From positions 960,476 to 1,024,475 of the forward strand of contig MU006224.1 of assembly GCA_010093685.1 (NCBI GenBank): 64,000 bases of DNA. The letters are read 5' to 3'. Of this stretch, positions 43,376 to 55,309 are shown piece after piece. The stretch comes from Ophiobolus disseminans. Lineage: Eukaryota > Ascomycota > Dothideomycetes > Pleosporales > Phaeosphaeriaceae. The notes beneath the pieces were generated by a model. The model did not search any database. It was given only the letters and a program-made list of their open reading frames with translations, and was not told the origin of the DNA. The stretch's first letter is position 1. Every line of letters begins with the position of its first letter. The position numbers and the translations under genes were made by a program.

Positions 43376-45413
43376 ATGTCTCTACCCCACTTCGCGCCAT
43401 TTCCGGATGCGAAGGTAAGGCAGAACGTCCTTCCAGACGAATGGCAGCTATATCTGGACTCATGGACCTCCCTGGCGGAGCTTTACCTTCGACTGAGCGA
43501 CACGGCGTTCACGAAAGAATTGTCAGAAAACGATACCCTAACGCCATTCCTATTGTCCTTCTTCCACGAGCTATCCAATGATGACAGCATTGCACCGAAA
43601 GTTTTGTCATTACGAAAGCAGTGCTTTTTCCTGCTTCATAGGTTGTTCTCAGGGGATGAGATACCTACTAGCTTGTTTGGATGGTCTGCGCTGTCCGATC
43701 TTTGCCAAGTCTTTCCGAAGAGCGAGCAGTTTAGAACTTTGTTGCACAAGCTGTGGGCACGAAAGAGTGGCGCTGTCGAGAAGTCGTTGCAAACTGCAAA
43801 GAATTCGATGATTAGAAATCTCGAGTCAAAACGACCAGAAGAGGCTGAGAGCACTTTGAACAGGATTGCCCCGTTGTTAAAAGTCTCACCTGATGCGAGC
43901 ACTTACCTGCTTACAGGGTCCGACTTCCTGGACGCACTATACGCAGCATACCCGAAGGTTCCTGCACCAATGCAGAAGAAACTAGTTACCGTAGCATATT
44001 TGGGCCTCACGGCGGTATTGGAAGGACCGAAACCCAACTACTCGCTTCTATCGGATCACTTGTATGGCCTGAAGTCCAATGAAGAACAAGAGCAGAAGAA
44101 AGAGCCTGGAAAGAAGACCCTCGTTGCTGATCTTGTCGTCAATACACCATTACTGGAGAAAATCAGAGATAAAACCACTGCTCCAGAGGCAGCACGAGTA
44201 AGAAACACCGCAGCTTCACTGAGCGCTTTCCAACAATCCAACGTTGTTCGACCGAAGAGACTGGTTCGTCGTAAGGTGGATAAAGGAAAGAGCACGATCA
44301 CGAATGATGACTACGGACACGGAGCGTTTACTGGGGAAATACATGTTCATCGCATGAGTATGATCACTCAAGTACAGGATCTCTTCCCACATCTTGGCGC
44401 GGGCTTCATTGTCAAGTTGTTGGATGAGTACAACGAGGATATTGAGCAGGTCACGGCACATCTCCTGGAAGACTCGCTACCGCCGTATCTCGCCGATGCT
44501 GATCGGAGCGAGCAATTGTAAGCAACGCATACTGTCTTTCATTTCGTGTTATCATCGTATGCTAACTTTTTTAAGGCCAACGCCTACTGCGCCACCTCAG
44601 TCACACCTGCCACCCAAGTCCAGTCAATCGATACCCAGTCAATTGCCCGAGCGTCGCAATGTGTTCGATGACGATGAGTTTGACAAGCTCGCAGTTGATG
44701 TCTCACGCTTACACATTGGTCGCCGAGGTAAGGGGCTCACAGCAGATAAGATTCTGTCTGATCGCAGCAAAGCACCGGCCAAGTCATCGATCCTGGCAGC
44801 TCTCGCAGCATTTGACTCAGACGATGATGAGCGCGATGATACCTATGATGTCGAAGATGTTGGTGCATCTGTCGACACAGCAACAACAGGACCGGATGAA
44901 GCAGATGCCGACCTACGTGACAAAAACGAGGAAGCTTTGTTCCGAGCTTACACAACAACACCCGAATTTTTCGGACGTGAATCAGAGACAAGAAGAGGCA
45001 AGGCACGCACTGCCCTGAAGAGTGAAACTGGCATGACAGACGAAGCAATCGAAGGATGGGCCATCATGATGGGACGCAACCCCAGACAGCTACGTCGCCT
45101 CGAAGCCAAATTCTCGAGCTTTGCCGGTCAGCAGCGCGAGCTCGCTCCTACCTCCTGGAGAGACAGTCCTGCAGGATCTGGGGACGAGACCGGGGAAGTA
45201 AGTGGAGACGGTCAGCGCGGAGGGTTTCGCGGGCGCGGGAGAGGTCGAGGCCGAGGACGAGGCGGCCGCGGTGGGAATGTTGCGGGGCCCGTAGACGACA
45301 AGACAACACAAGTCGCTAGACAGCGAAAGGATGCAAACAAGGCCTCCCGAGCCAACCACAACCGGAAGGACCAGAGAGGGAAGAAGATGGCCAGAGCTGG
45401 GTTCCCGGGTTAG
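43376..45413 (+). CDS. CUE3/RQT3-like ribosome quality control trigger factor (ASCC2 homologue)
   Basis: Exons 43376-44517 and 44576-45413 (58 bp intron, GTAAGC...AAG, phase 2); 1980 nt, 659 residues. The N-terminal helical region (about 1-290) matches the ASCC2/Cue3 ASCC3-binding part (LPDEWQLYLDSWTSLAELYL). The ubiquitin-binding CUE domain sits at about 325-370 (ITQVQDLFPHLGAGFIVKLL then NEDIEQVTAHLLED). The C-terminal half has an acidic FDDDEFD patch, a conserved SKAPAKSSILAALAAFDSDD segment and a GRGRGRGRGGRGG tract with basic end. Known role: with the helicase Slh1/ASCC3 and Rqt4, splits collided ribosomes marked by ubiquitin. The acceptor AAG is unusual but keeps the frame. Confidence 0.88.
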
Positions 45414-47311
45414 CTGATGAATTCCAGTGCACTGGGACGTCTGGTATGCATTCAAAGAACGTTACGTGGTCTAGTGAAGGGTGTGTAGAGAGATTATCCG
45501 GGCATGTCTAATGCTGCGATCAGCTGCGGTCTGATGTAAGCTTACGACGTCGACTGTAACATTCTATATGCAGAAGCCATAGCGAGTACGCCCGATTGAA
45601 GTGGTTAGTCGCTGTACAGCAATATCCAAGTTCAGACGCCGTAAGACTATACTACGTCTATACTTCCTCTTCGCCGGGTCAGATTGACGCCGTACATCGA
45701 CACGTACACGGGCTATGCAATTCAAGATAAGTGAGGTTACATTCTGTATCTCTAGCTGTTGTGCATTCTACACCGCTTCTCCCTAAACTCAAATCCTGCT
45801 ATGTACAGCATGTCGTCGTCGCGCTCCTTGGGGTCGAGAGCTCGCTTCCCCTGGCTACACTTCGCTTTTCTGCGTATCGGAGTATATACCGACAGGCTGA
45901 GATTGATAGTAGTTGGTTAGGTTCCTAGTGAGCTTAGTCATGGGCGTTCCAGCTGCTCATAATGTTACACAGGCCGCAAGAAGCGTAGTGTAGTCAACGT
46001 AGAGAACGATTGTTCATGAGCACAGCGCCAGATAACCCTGGCATCACATTGACATGTTCAACATGTTCAATATTCTCCATCCACTCCACCTCAGTACTAA
46101 CCCATTCCTAAACCCACCAAACCTACACATCCCAACAAAAAGCCCTCAATCTCCAATCCTCATCCTCCATCCTTCAACTACCACCTCACACCATCCCCAC
46201 CCCACTCCATTCCTCCCTCTCCAACACCCACATGTATACTCGCTTCCCACGCTCCACCCCTGCCCACACTAACCCCCAATCAAGCCAACATTAGCGAATT
46301 GTCCCACTGATTGGCCTGCCGAAGCGCGGCCACCCGTTCCAGAAACAAGGGTGAGCGAGAAGGAGCATTTGCGTCGGCAACGGCCGCAGGGGTGAGCGAA
46401 CGACTGCGACTAGGGAAGTCGCAGGGTGCAGTGTGAGATGTGCAGTGTTTTGCGCAGGAAGGAGGAGGAGGAGTGCGGTTTGCGATCCTGCTGTGCAACG
46501 GGCAAACAACGGAGTCTTTTGTAAGGTGCTGATTGATGGGAAATATGGTGCGGCGCGGCGCGGTGGGAGTAAGAGGAAGAGGACGTGGAGTTGCACGAAC
46601 GAGCATCTTCGAACATGGAGCCTAGATTGCGAAACGTTCGCTTTCCCATGTGCGCACTATACTAGAGCATGCGGTTTACCGCGGCGGTGGGTACAAGTGC
46701 GTCGACTCGTTACGAATGTGCATGTGGCGGTGACGTGTGTGGAGCGAGGAAGGGAGGCAAGCAGTTGGATTGGTAATGTCTTGGTAAGGCATGGGATTTA
46801 AGATTCCACACATATACGATCCAACGCATAGGTTCAGCATATGTATGTTCGCTAAATGCTACTAGATGGGACTTAGGCTGCGTGTGACATTCATGAAGAC
46901 GTCCGGCTCGGCGGTGTTTGAACTCATAGCTCGGGTGCGTGTGGAGAGAGTGATGCGGTGTAGATGCATGATATATTGAGTTCTAGAAAATAATGTAAAA
47001 CGTACATCTCGCTTCATAACTACCAATAAGGAAAAATAATCGCCATACGCCCCTGTAAGCCTCACCGTTCAACGGTGGCCGTCCATGCCAAATTGCCCAA
47101 CGCGCACCGCGCGTGACTCTCCATAGCCGTCGCTTCTGGAAACAAGAAGCGAACCAAAACGCCGCAATGATAGAAAAGACCAAGTATGAGATCCGACGCA
47201 GCGGATGCGCGTAACACGAAGCTCGTCTAGCACTGCCACTTCAGGACCGGGTATATGTCGTTATGCATCGTCCACGTCGTACAAGTACATGTCAAAATCG
47301 GATCGGCAGCG
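45414..47311. other. 1.9 kb spacer with pyrimidine-rich tract
   Basis: Between two convergent genes. A strongly C/A-rich tract (plus strand) occupies about 46075-46270, and a GGA/GCG-rich region 46440-46580. Short open frames on the minus strand here have biased composition only. No supported gene. Confidence 0.45.
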
Positions 47312-48451
47312 TTACATCTGCGCGAGATCGTTGAGTGCATATGACAGCGCCCTGCGGGCATCGAGCTCGTCTATGCCCTGGTGTGGTCGGTAGTGGTGTG
47401 CTACGATGCGGACGGTTGCTCTGTAGGCTGTGTACCTGGGCTGCAGTCAGCATTGTGCACTAGACTTGAGAAGCGGTGCGACTTACATGAGGATTCGTGC
47501 CTTGACGCTTCCGACTCTTGCGGGACACTCGCCTAGGCCTTCGAAAAAGGCATCACTGCCATCTGCTATGCCGCCGCTCATGAGCGGATCGCCCCAGATG
47601 ACATTTGAGAAGCCGACGAGACCTGTGACTTGCTTCGTTTGCTCGTTGATAAGCACGTCCTGTGGATCACATGCGTCCATGGCCACGAGTCTTGGTTGCG
47701 TGACTTCATCGAGGAAGTGACTGCTTTTGCCGATGTAGTATCTGATGCTATCGTACGGAACGGTGACAAGCATATCTTCTGCGTCTCGAAGTATGGCTTC
47801 CAAGAGTGATAAGAACGCTTCTCTCCATGTATTGCATCCTTTCTTTGCAAAGACACGGTGTGTCATGCCAAATTGTGTGGCAGAAAGGGCAGTGAGAGCC
47901 TTCACGTGTGATCCTAGGGTTCGATCGATGTTACTTCGTTCGCTCGTCGTCAAGCTTGCAGCCATCTCGGATAATTTGCGGCCTGGTATGCAGCTCATCA
48001 TGAGGTAAGGAGATCCCAGTGCTCCCCCTTGCCCGTCAAACTTGATCACCTGCGGTACCGGAAGTTGTGTGTATTCATGTAGAGTTTCGAGAGTGGTCCG
48101 CTCGGTCTCCAAGAAGTACTTTTCGTGTCGAAGAAGGCGGACATTGTAAGCTGGTGGGCACTTGAGGACAAGAAGGCTACCGTCCGCGAGTTTCGAGAGA
48201 TACACTTGGTGTAGCTGTCCTTGTAACCGTTCGGCTTGCAGGACTTTGATACTCGAGGACCGGAAAACGCTGCGAATGACTTTCTGGATGCTTGGGAAGT
48301 CAGGCGAGGCAGTGCATGACCGTGAGGATGCAGAAGACGAGGACGAGGTGGACGAAGCTATCGAAGAAGGACGTATCGGACGACTTGAGTACGATCCGCG
48401 GCTCATTGTGGCAACGGGATATACAGCGACGTCTAGTGGAGGAAGATGCAT
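47312..48451 (-). CDS. Aminoglycoside phosphotransferase-like protein with altered catalytic motifs
   Basis: Exons (minus strand): 48451-47487 and 47435-47312 (51 bp intron, GTAAGT...CAG, phase 2); 1089 nt, 362 residues. An ATG at 48406 (MSRGSYSSRP) is an alternative start. After a Ser-rich leader the APH/kinase-like fold shows a glycine-region remnant, VYLSKLADGSLLVLKCPPA with the ATP-binding Lys, PVPQVIKFDG and GSPYLMMSCIPGRKLSE. In the catalytic loop the usual HGDxxPxN reads AMDACDPQD, and the metal-binding IDFxxA reads VGFSNVIWGDP, so the second Asp is Gly. Catalytic activity is therefore doubtful; a pseudokinase is inferred. Such proteins are numerous in filamentous fungi, mostly uncharacterised. 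Confidence 0.83.
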
Positions 48452-49553
48452 TATGAAGACTTCCACGGAGCAGGCACTATATACCAAGCGGGAAGTTTAG
48501 CGAGTCCCTGACAGAGGAGGCTTGGTGCTTGTAGGCTGCATATTAGGACCGGCCCGCAGGTTAAGAATGGTTTCAAGAAGCGTTCCTTTTCCTCCAGCAA
48601 TGATCATTCATCTGATCGTTGTTTGAGTGTCTCATGTGTATCAGTTGTGTTAAAAGCAGACCTTCACCACCCGAGCATGGCCGAGCACGATGGGTCAATA
48701 CATACGTGCCAACAGGGGGAGGTCCCGCCAAGTCTGGTGCATGGTGCCAGCGCAATGCGATCCATATTCAGAAGTCCGACAGATTCATTGTCAGCTTCGA
48801 AAGCAGGCCCAATTGCGCCACAAGGCATAGAAAAGACTATCTTCATCTTGCAGAAGCAAAGCGTCATGCAACAACGGGGCTTGTAACAAGCGCAGTGTGT
48901 GCTGCCGAATAGTAGAAGAGGGCAAATGTATCCAATCGAGAGGTACGCGAGAGGCGTTAATGGGTGTGAGTGGCTACCTCAGCGTTCGTCAATGATGGCC
49001 GCATTTGGCTAGTACTCCGATCCACCTCGGCTGTCGGGAGGGCTGATTGGGTATGTAGGCAGAATTTCAATTGAGTTCAAACCCGACACAGCCGACCCAT
49101 CTCACGGATGGCACATGGCGATGGAACGTGAAAAGCAAGCGCGTGGCCTCCGCTGATCGCAGATCGTAATGCGTGGTGATCTACACAAGGGACAGCGACC
49201 AGGTCAAGCGAAGCGAGTCTCTCGTCTGTTCTGCATCAGATAGCGCTTCTTGTCCAAGGTCTGGCCTGTCTGCCGCGTATCCAGCAGCGCCCGTTCGTCA
49301 CTCCATCGTTTGGCCTCGTCCAAAGTGGAGCCGGCAAATCCGTCTTGCAGGGTTGTGTGGACCCGACATTTTGGAGACGACCCGCTACTACAAAGCGTCA
49401 GATCTCGCGTTTGGCAACTGCTGTACCTCCAAGTTGTGATACAACACATCCCACGTTCAAGACAACACTCGATATCACTGTATGGCCGTGGCGCTGGGCT
49501 TTGGGCCAAGAGATCTTGACATGTACGTAATTTTGGTTGAGTAAACTGTGCGA
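48452..49553. other. Spacer between APH-like gene and TAN1
   Basis: 1.1 kb holding the promoter of the APH-like gene and the 3' end of TAN1. Several open frames overlap at 49200-49530, none recognisable. Confidence 0.45.
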
Positions 49554-50839
49554 TTACTCGTCCTTGAGCACTATGATTCGATTTGCCGACGCCTCTTCGT
49601 CGACTTTGGGTATCTGTCGGAGCTCATCAAGATTGAATCGCTTCAGTTTCTCGAAATCAGCACCCACAACACTCATGCCCACTATGTTCTGTATCATGTT
49701 AGCACCTCTCGATATTGATCGGGGGTCACTCGAAGCATATTCCTCGCACATGCATAGACTTACCTTGTAGATCTCTACAAGAATGAGCAGATCGTAACCG
49801 TGAAGATCCACCTTGTGTCCAGGGCCGACTATGGCTGCGACAGTTTTGATAACCTCATCCCGCGTCAGGTCTTTGTTGTTTCGAATGGACGGCCTGATGG
49901 CAAACTTTGGAAGCGCAGTGTGTTAGCGATTGCGCCACAAAAGTGTAGTATGTCATTTGAGCACCTTGCATGCTGCATCAGATCGTATTGGGGAGCTCAC
50001 ATTCTTCCCCGCCTGATTCGGTCCATGGAAATGAGGCGCAAGCACTTGTTTCGCAACAACCTCAAGACCCTTCGCATTTGCTTTTTCGCAAGCGGTGATT
50101 GGAGTCAAGCGCTTCACATAGCGACAGTTCTGTATCTGTACTCCGGCTGCTGCGTCCTGGCATATCTTCTCCACAAAAGACACAGGCTCAACCGGAGAGC
50201 GGGTCCGGAAGAACATCACTGGATGGAGTTAGCGGAGCACCTGTAGGAGTGATGAACGTACTTACAGCACTGCGTGTCCAACTTTACTGACGTGAACAAG
50301 GGTTTCGTGGGCTTGCGAATTTCGGCGACTTCCTTCTTGATTTCGGCTTCAATGTCAACTTCTTCCTCGTTCGAATCGTCATCTCCAGCCGCAGTGTTCG
50401 ATTGCTCAGGCTGATACACCTTCGTTGCGTACTATGAGTGGGTCAGAGCAAGCACCCTCGGAAACCACGACCCACTAGTGTGATAGCGGATAATACACAA
50501 TACCAACCTCTTGGAACAGATCGCGCAGGTCGCCAACGGATTTTGCTTCTTTCTTCATGGCACATGTAGCCCATATGCCGGTGTCGCCAGGTTGGAGTGC
50601 TCGTGGATCCACTCCTCCATTGCGACCTGCGTCCCACTGTGTTTTACGCTGGAGTGTGGTCAGTGCCGCAAATTCTGTCGCAGCTGCAGGACGAAAATGG
50701 GATTGCAAGGCCAAGACGATGTCCTCCGAGAATTTTCGTGGTTACACAGAAAGAAGCAACTTACCCTGGCTTTCTTGTTCCGGTCGCCCTTGTCCCAGTC
50801 GTCTGACTCAGCTTTCCGTTTCTTAGGCGCGGACTCCAT
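49554..50839 (-). CDS. TAN1: TAN1/THUMPD1-like tRNA acetylation adaptor
   Basis: Six exons (minus strand): 50839-50765, 50648-50508, 50431-50266, 50218-50001, 49904-49764, 49688-49554; introns 116, 76, 47, 96, 75 bp; 876 nt, 291 residues (yeast Tan1 is 289). It begins with a nuclear-type basic stretch (MESAPKKRKAE). Conserved blocks: LQPGDTGIWATCAMKKE, the acidic DDSNEEEVDIEAEIKKE, VMFFRTRSPVEPVSFVEKIC, and the THUMP domain from about 130 to 260 (KFAIRPSIRNNKDLTRDEVI, HKVDLHGYDLLILVEIYK, NIVGMSVVGADFEKLKRFNL). Known role: RNA-binding adaptor for the acetyltransferase Kre33/NAT10 in making N4-acetylcytidine at position 12 of tRNA-Leu and tRNA-Ser. Confidence 0.93.
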
Positions 50840-51565
50840 TTTTATGGTCGAAGGACTGAGACTTGGCGTGTGATATTGCCGTTGTGTGGATGAGAGAAGT
50901 TTAGGAAAGTGCGGTTGGACCCTGGAGGTAAAACAAGCCATACCCTTCTTGGCCACTAGCGTCTGTCTCCCACCTGCACTAGCACACCACCTTTACCAGG
51001 CGTGAGCTTTGTCGCGCATATCGATTGGTCGCGGTACGAAGAACCAATCTACCTTGCGAGTTACTTCGTTTATATGGTTAAGTGTTGATTAGATGCAAAA
51101 TGGCTTATAGCGAAATATTATGAAAGGTTAAACATAGGAATCGGAAATACAACATCTTACGATTTGCATGTTGAACGGACTATTTCCTTTAAACGATCGC
51201 AGTCGCTAGCTCAGCAAGGCAAACCAGGCTAAGATGATGCACTCACTCCTTCCACGACGCCTCACAATCTCGCGACTGCATTATCAGATGAATATCAACC
51301 TCCACCCGATGCAGCCAAACCAGGTCACCGGCGCTGTCAGATACGACCCCTCGGGTCCTGCAGACCAAAGCGCGATACGGCGTTCGGAGATGGCTTCGTC
51401 TACCACCTGGCGCGATTTTGCTTTTCTCGTAAGTCGCCGAGCACATCGAATCTGAAACCCAGCGTCGGGGTGGCATAGATAGCCTCGCGTTATCTTCGAG
51501 TTCTAGGCGATGATGACAACGACGAATCCTTGCTGACGTGCCGTACTGTACAGTTCTTCATTGAA
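50840..51565. other. Spacer with a 73-codon open frame of unknown status
   Basis: 726 bp. It contains the TAN1 promoter and an open frame at 51234-51455 (plus) beginning MMHSLLPRRLTISRLHYQMN, slightly presequence-like, but with no family or splice support. Not called as a gene. Confidence 0.35.
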
Positions 51566-53640
51566 CTATTTATCATATTCGCCCCGCTTAACAGCACCTG
51601 ACGTCTTGTGCCTGAAGTACCGACTATGATCGGTTCCGGGTGCCTTGAAAGGCCAGTCTCTGTATACCCTGACAAGTTCATTTATTATATCCATCGTCAG
51701 AACCCTCACTCTGAGATGCTTCATTTGCAATCTGCCGCCCCTGTCTGGATCCCTGAGGCTGGGGCAGTCCTTCATAATTTCGCTCAACCCGTGCTGCATT
51801 GTGTCAAGTGCGAAAGCAACTGGCTTAACTGGGTCGGCGAAAATGGCGTGGACAAAGTCCTGTACCCACTCGAAATAGTCGTCACTTTCGCCCTTCGGCC
51901 TCGGGATGGGCGAGGCGGATACAAGGGAAAGTCGATTTCGCGGCCATGCTTCATCTTCATGGAACAAGAGTGGTTCGAAAGGGCGTTTGTCCCACTGAAT
52001 GCGTGGTTTCAATGAATGGCGTAAACTTATGCGGTCATCAACCTCCGAAATAGGAGCAAGTTGGTAATTTGATTGGAGGGCCTTAATTGACTGATCCCAT
52101 ACCAGATCAAGGTCTTCGACTTGCTTGATGATTGATTCTTTCTTAGGCCCTTCGCCCATCTTGAGAGCTTCGCACTCGAGAAGGTACATCTGTTCACCTA
52201 TATCGGCCGATGCTTCGACCGCAAACTTCGTGCGGATGACGCTTGTCATCAAACGTCGTCTCATCTTGAATTTGGTTTCTAGATCACTGGTAGGGTATTT
52301 TGGGAGATGCTGAAGCAAAGCTGAATGGTCGTCGCCCGGTGGGGCCATAGGGAGGTCGGGGTACTTGTCTCGCAAATGCCTCTCAGTTTCAGTAACCTCG
52401 ATGAGACTCCCCTGCGAGAGGCCCGTGGGAGGAATACCTTGAAGGTGTTGGCTGTACATTAAGTTCTGTACAGCCGCGACAGAGCTGATGCCAGTTCCAC
52501 CGGACACGTCTTCGATGTGCTTCGCGAAGTCGAACGTGAAGTCTCGACGATGGGGCGGAACTTCCATACCGCGTTCCCTGCCAGAGCGTAGGGCACGAAC
52601 CAAGCTTTCCAACTCGTACTGTGGCTCACGGCCAAGAGCACCTCTGCCGGTTGAGCGATCTCTGCGCGTTGAGGCCACTACCAAGTTGAGATCCTGTGTC
52701 ATCTCTACCATGCGGTTGCCTCTGTGCATGCCAGACGTGGATTGGGCAACCATTGGGGTGAAGTCGTCGCTCTGCGTCCACAAGAGCATGTGCACCGGTC
52801 CATATGCGTGGAACAGATCGTTGGACCATGCTGCGCCAGCGAAATAGTGGAATATCTGTTTGGCCATAGAGTCGAAACCCAAGCCAGGGAGCTTTGGATC
52901 CCATGCCAGGGAGCCAGTCACGAGGAGTGTGTTATTGATATCTTGGCCGTTGGGATCTGCGGCATTCACACGAATCTGGTGGGGGAAGATGCCCTCGTCG
53001 ACTATCTCTTTGTAGGTGGGAAGCAGTAGGGGGTCCTTTGAAACGAGCTTGTACGTGGAGTCGGGGGCGTCGAGGAGCGGATCGAGAAATTGCTTGAAGA
53101 TCTCTGGGCTCGGCTCGAGGAGGACGTGGCTGCGCGGTTGGAGGAAGTCGTGGAGCTTCTGCGACCAGAGACAAGCGCCTGGGTTGATGTCGAGGATGTC
53201 GCATCCTTTGTGCTTCTCCAGCGTATGTCCAATGTACTTCAAAATGTCGTCTGAGAGCAGAATCAGCGTCGGCTCGGACTGCTTCGCTCGAACAACGTAC
53301 CACATACGCGTGGACTTACAATCTGTGTGCGTACATTGACAGCAGATATGGTGTTTGTGGGCTTGACGGGGCCTGCGCCTTTGGTCCTCGTCTTCTTCTT
53401 CATCATACTTGGATGTATCACGCCCTTCAACACACTGCTCAAGGGATAATCATCGACGGTCGCAAGTTTCTCGGCGGTCCAGTGGTCCTTCAGCCCCTTC
53501 GGGCGACCTGCACTTGCGCATCGCAACTGTTGCCGGGACCTATTTGCGACACGTGTTGCAAGACCTGAGCGTGGCAATGAAGGGCGTACACGAAACATTG
53601 GCGTTGGAAAACGATGTTGTGGACTGCGGGATGCAAACAT
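51566..53640 (-). CDS. Mitochondrial transcription factor MTF1-like (rRNA dimethylase fold)
   Basis: Exons (minus strand): 53640-53301 and 53250-51566, with a 50 bp intron (GTACGT...CAG, phase 1, branch-like CTGAT); 2025 nt, 674 residues. ATG at 53640 gives a strong presequence (MFASRSPQHRFPTPMFRVRP); an alternative ATG is at 53598. Across the junction the protein reads TQIVSPRVCDDILKYIGHTL, then the SAM-fold motif I region CDILDINPGACLWSQKLHDF and SHVLLEPSPE, as in KsgA/Dim1 methyltransferases. The rest is a long helical region peculiar to filamentous fungi. Yeast Mtf1 is only about 340 residues, so this protein is roughly twice as long. Known role of Mtf1: promoter melting with the mitochondrial RNA polymerase Rpo41. 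Whether this protein also methylates rRNA is open. Confidence 0.8.
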
Positions 53641-53861
53641 CTTGCGATGACGCCGAGGCGAATGAACTAGTCCACACGGGGATATGTCGCCCCACTTTGC
53701 ACGTGTTGACGCGACAGCTTTATTCTTCACGTTGTTCTCACTGCAGTGACAAATATCCCTATACAATGAACGCAGTGCCTACCGGGGTGTGTTATATATG
53801 CATTATGCGAACATAATCAGGCGCAAGTTATGACCACCATTCTCACTCAACACACCCAAAA
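53641..53861. promoter_or_regulatory. Bidirectional promoter MTF1-like / fructosyl amino acid oxidase
   Basis: 221 bp between ATGs facing apart. A TATATAT word lies at 53791-53797, 65 bp upstream of the oxidase ATG, and may serve as its TATA box. Confidence 0.5.
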
Positions 53862-55309
53862 ATGCCAGAAAACATCAGCCAGACCATCCTAATTATCGGC
53901 GCCGGTACATGGGGCTGCTCGATTGCTCTCGAGCTGGCGAGACGCGGCCATGCTGGCATCACAGTCCTTGATGGACATCCCTTTCCCTCAGCCATATCGG
54001 CTGGCAACGATCTGAACAAGATTGCAGAAGCGGGTGTGTTGTTGTAAATCTCCACCAAATACATCCCTATTTCTACATGTTCACCTTGCGGCGTTGTGAT
54101 GTGTAACATTTCAGACGACACTACATAGTTTACATACACCCGGTATCAGACTGACATCCCGCAGCGAACGAACCCTCGAGCAGTGACTCCGACTCGGACC
54201 ACTTTTGGAATACAATTCACAGCCTATCTATGCACCAATGGAAACACGACCCGGTCTTCTCGTCCTTCTACCACGAGACTGGATTCATCATGGCAGCGGT
54301 CGGCGACGATGCGTACCAAGAGTGTCTTGACTGCGCGAATAGTGAACAGTCGCCTCTTGTGCACCTCAACACTGAAGCGGACTTCAAGTCAACCATGCCT
54401 GAGGGTGTTCTACAGAGCAGCTTTCCAGGATGGCGTGGGTTCTGGAAGAGAAAGGGCGCTGGATGGGTGTTTGCTATCGGTGCTTTGAAAGCCATGCACG
54501 ATGAAGCCTCTCGATTAGGCGTGCGTTTCCTCATTGGCGATGCGAAAGGTCGAATTACTGAAGTCCTATACACCGCAGATAAGAGCGCTGTAACCGGTGC
54601 ACGTACAGCCGATGGCGTCGACCACATCGCTAATCAGACCATCCTCGCCGCTGGCGCTTCAAGCTGCCAACTCCTGGATTTCAAACAACAACTTCGCCCT
54701 ACAGCATGGACACTAGCACACCTCCCTCTCTCAGCCGAGGAAGCCCACTCGTATCGCAACCTCCCAGTGTTGTACGGCGTGGACCGCGGATTCTTCATTG
54801 AGCCGGATGTCGAGAAACACGAGATGAAGATATGCGACGAACACCCAGGGTACATAAACCCAGTGGTTGATCCATCTACCGGTCAAACGAACTCTGTTCC
54901 ATTTGCGCGTCAGCAAATTCCCCTCGCAGCAGAGCAACGCATGCGCCGCCTCCTGCGCGAAACGATGCCTCAACTCGCCGACCGACCCTTCACCTTCGCA
55001 CGACTCTGCTGGGACGCCGACACTGCCGATCGCATATTTCTAATCGACAAGCACCCTGATATCAAGAACATTGTTGTCGCTGTCGGCGGGTCAGGCCATG
55101 GCTTCATGACTAGCCCTGCTATCGGTGGGCTCGTGGCTGATATCGTAGAAGAGAAAAATGGAGTCGAAGAGCGAGTGAAGAATATGATGAGGTGGCGTCC
55201 TGAGATCAGTGTCGGTAGGGATTTGTGGGATACGCAGGGACGATACGGGGCAGGTGGGAAGGTCATGGATTTGAGGGAAGTCCGAGACTGGACGAGGATA
55301 GGTGAATGA
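53862..55309 (+). CDS. Fructosyl amino acid oxidase (amadoriase), FAD-dependent
   Basis: Exons 53862-54033 and 54165-55309 (131 bp intron, GTGTGT...CAG, phase 1); 1317 nt, 438 residues. The N terminus carries the FAD-binding Rossmann motif ILIIGAGTWGCSIALELARR and the family motif AISAGNDLNKI. Further blocks: TILAAGASSCQLLDF, RLCWDADTADRIFLIDKHPD (with the Cys that holds FAD covalently in characterised amadoriases) and VAVGGSGHGFMTSPAIGG at the C-terminal FAD contact. It has no visible SKL-type peroxisomal signal (ends TRIGE). Known reaction: oxidation of fructosyl amino acids to amino acid, glucosone and hydrogen peroxide. The first intron is somewhat longer than neighbours; the donor GTGTGT is weak but frame and motif order support it. 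Confidence 0.88.

Noticed and set aside
46050..46270. C/A-rich tract as possible telomeric or regulatory repeat
   Set aside because: No regular repeat unit; TTAGGG-type units are absent. Treated as low-complexity DNA.
51234..51455. 73-codon plus-strand open frame
   Set aside because: Possible small protein but no family, no intron support and no expression evidence.
53263..53766. Separate 167-codon gene upstream of the MTF1-like frame
   Set aside because: It is the first exon of the same gene; a GTACGT-CAG intron joins it to the conserved DDILKYI segment.
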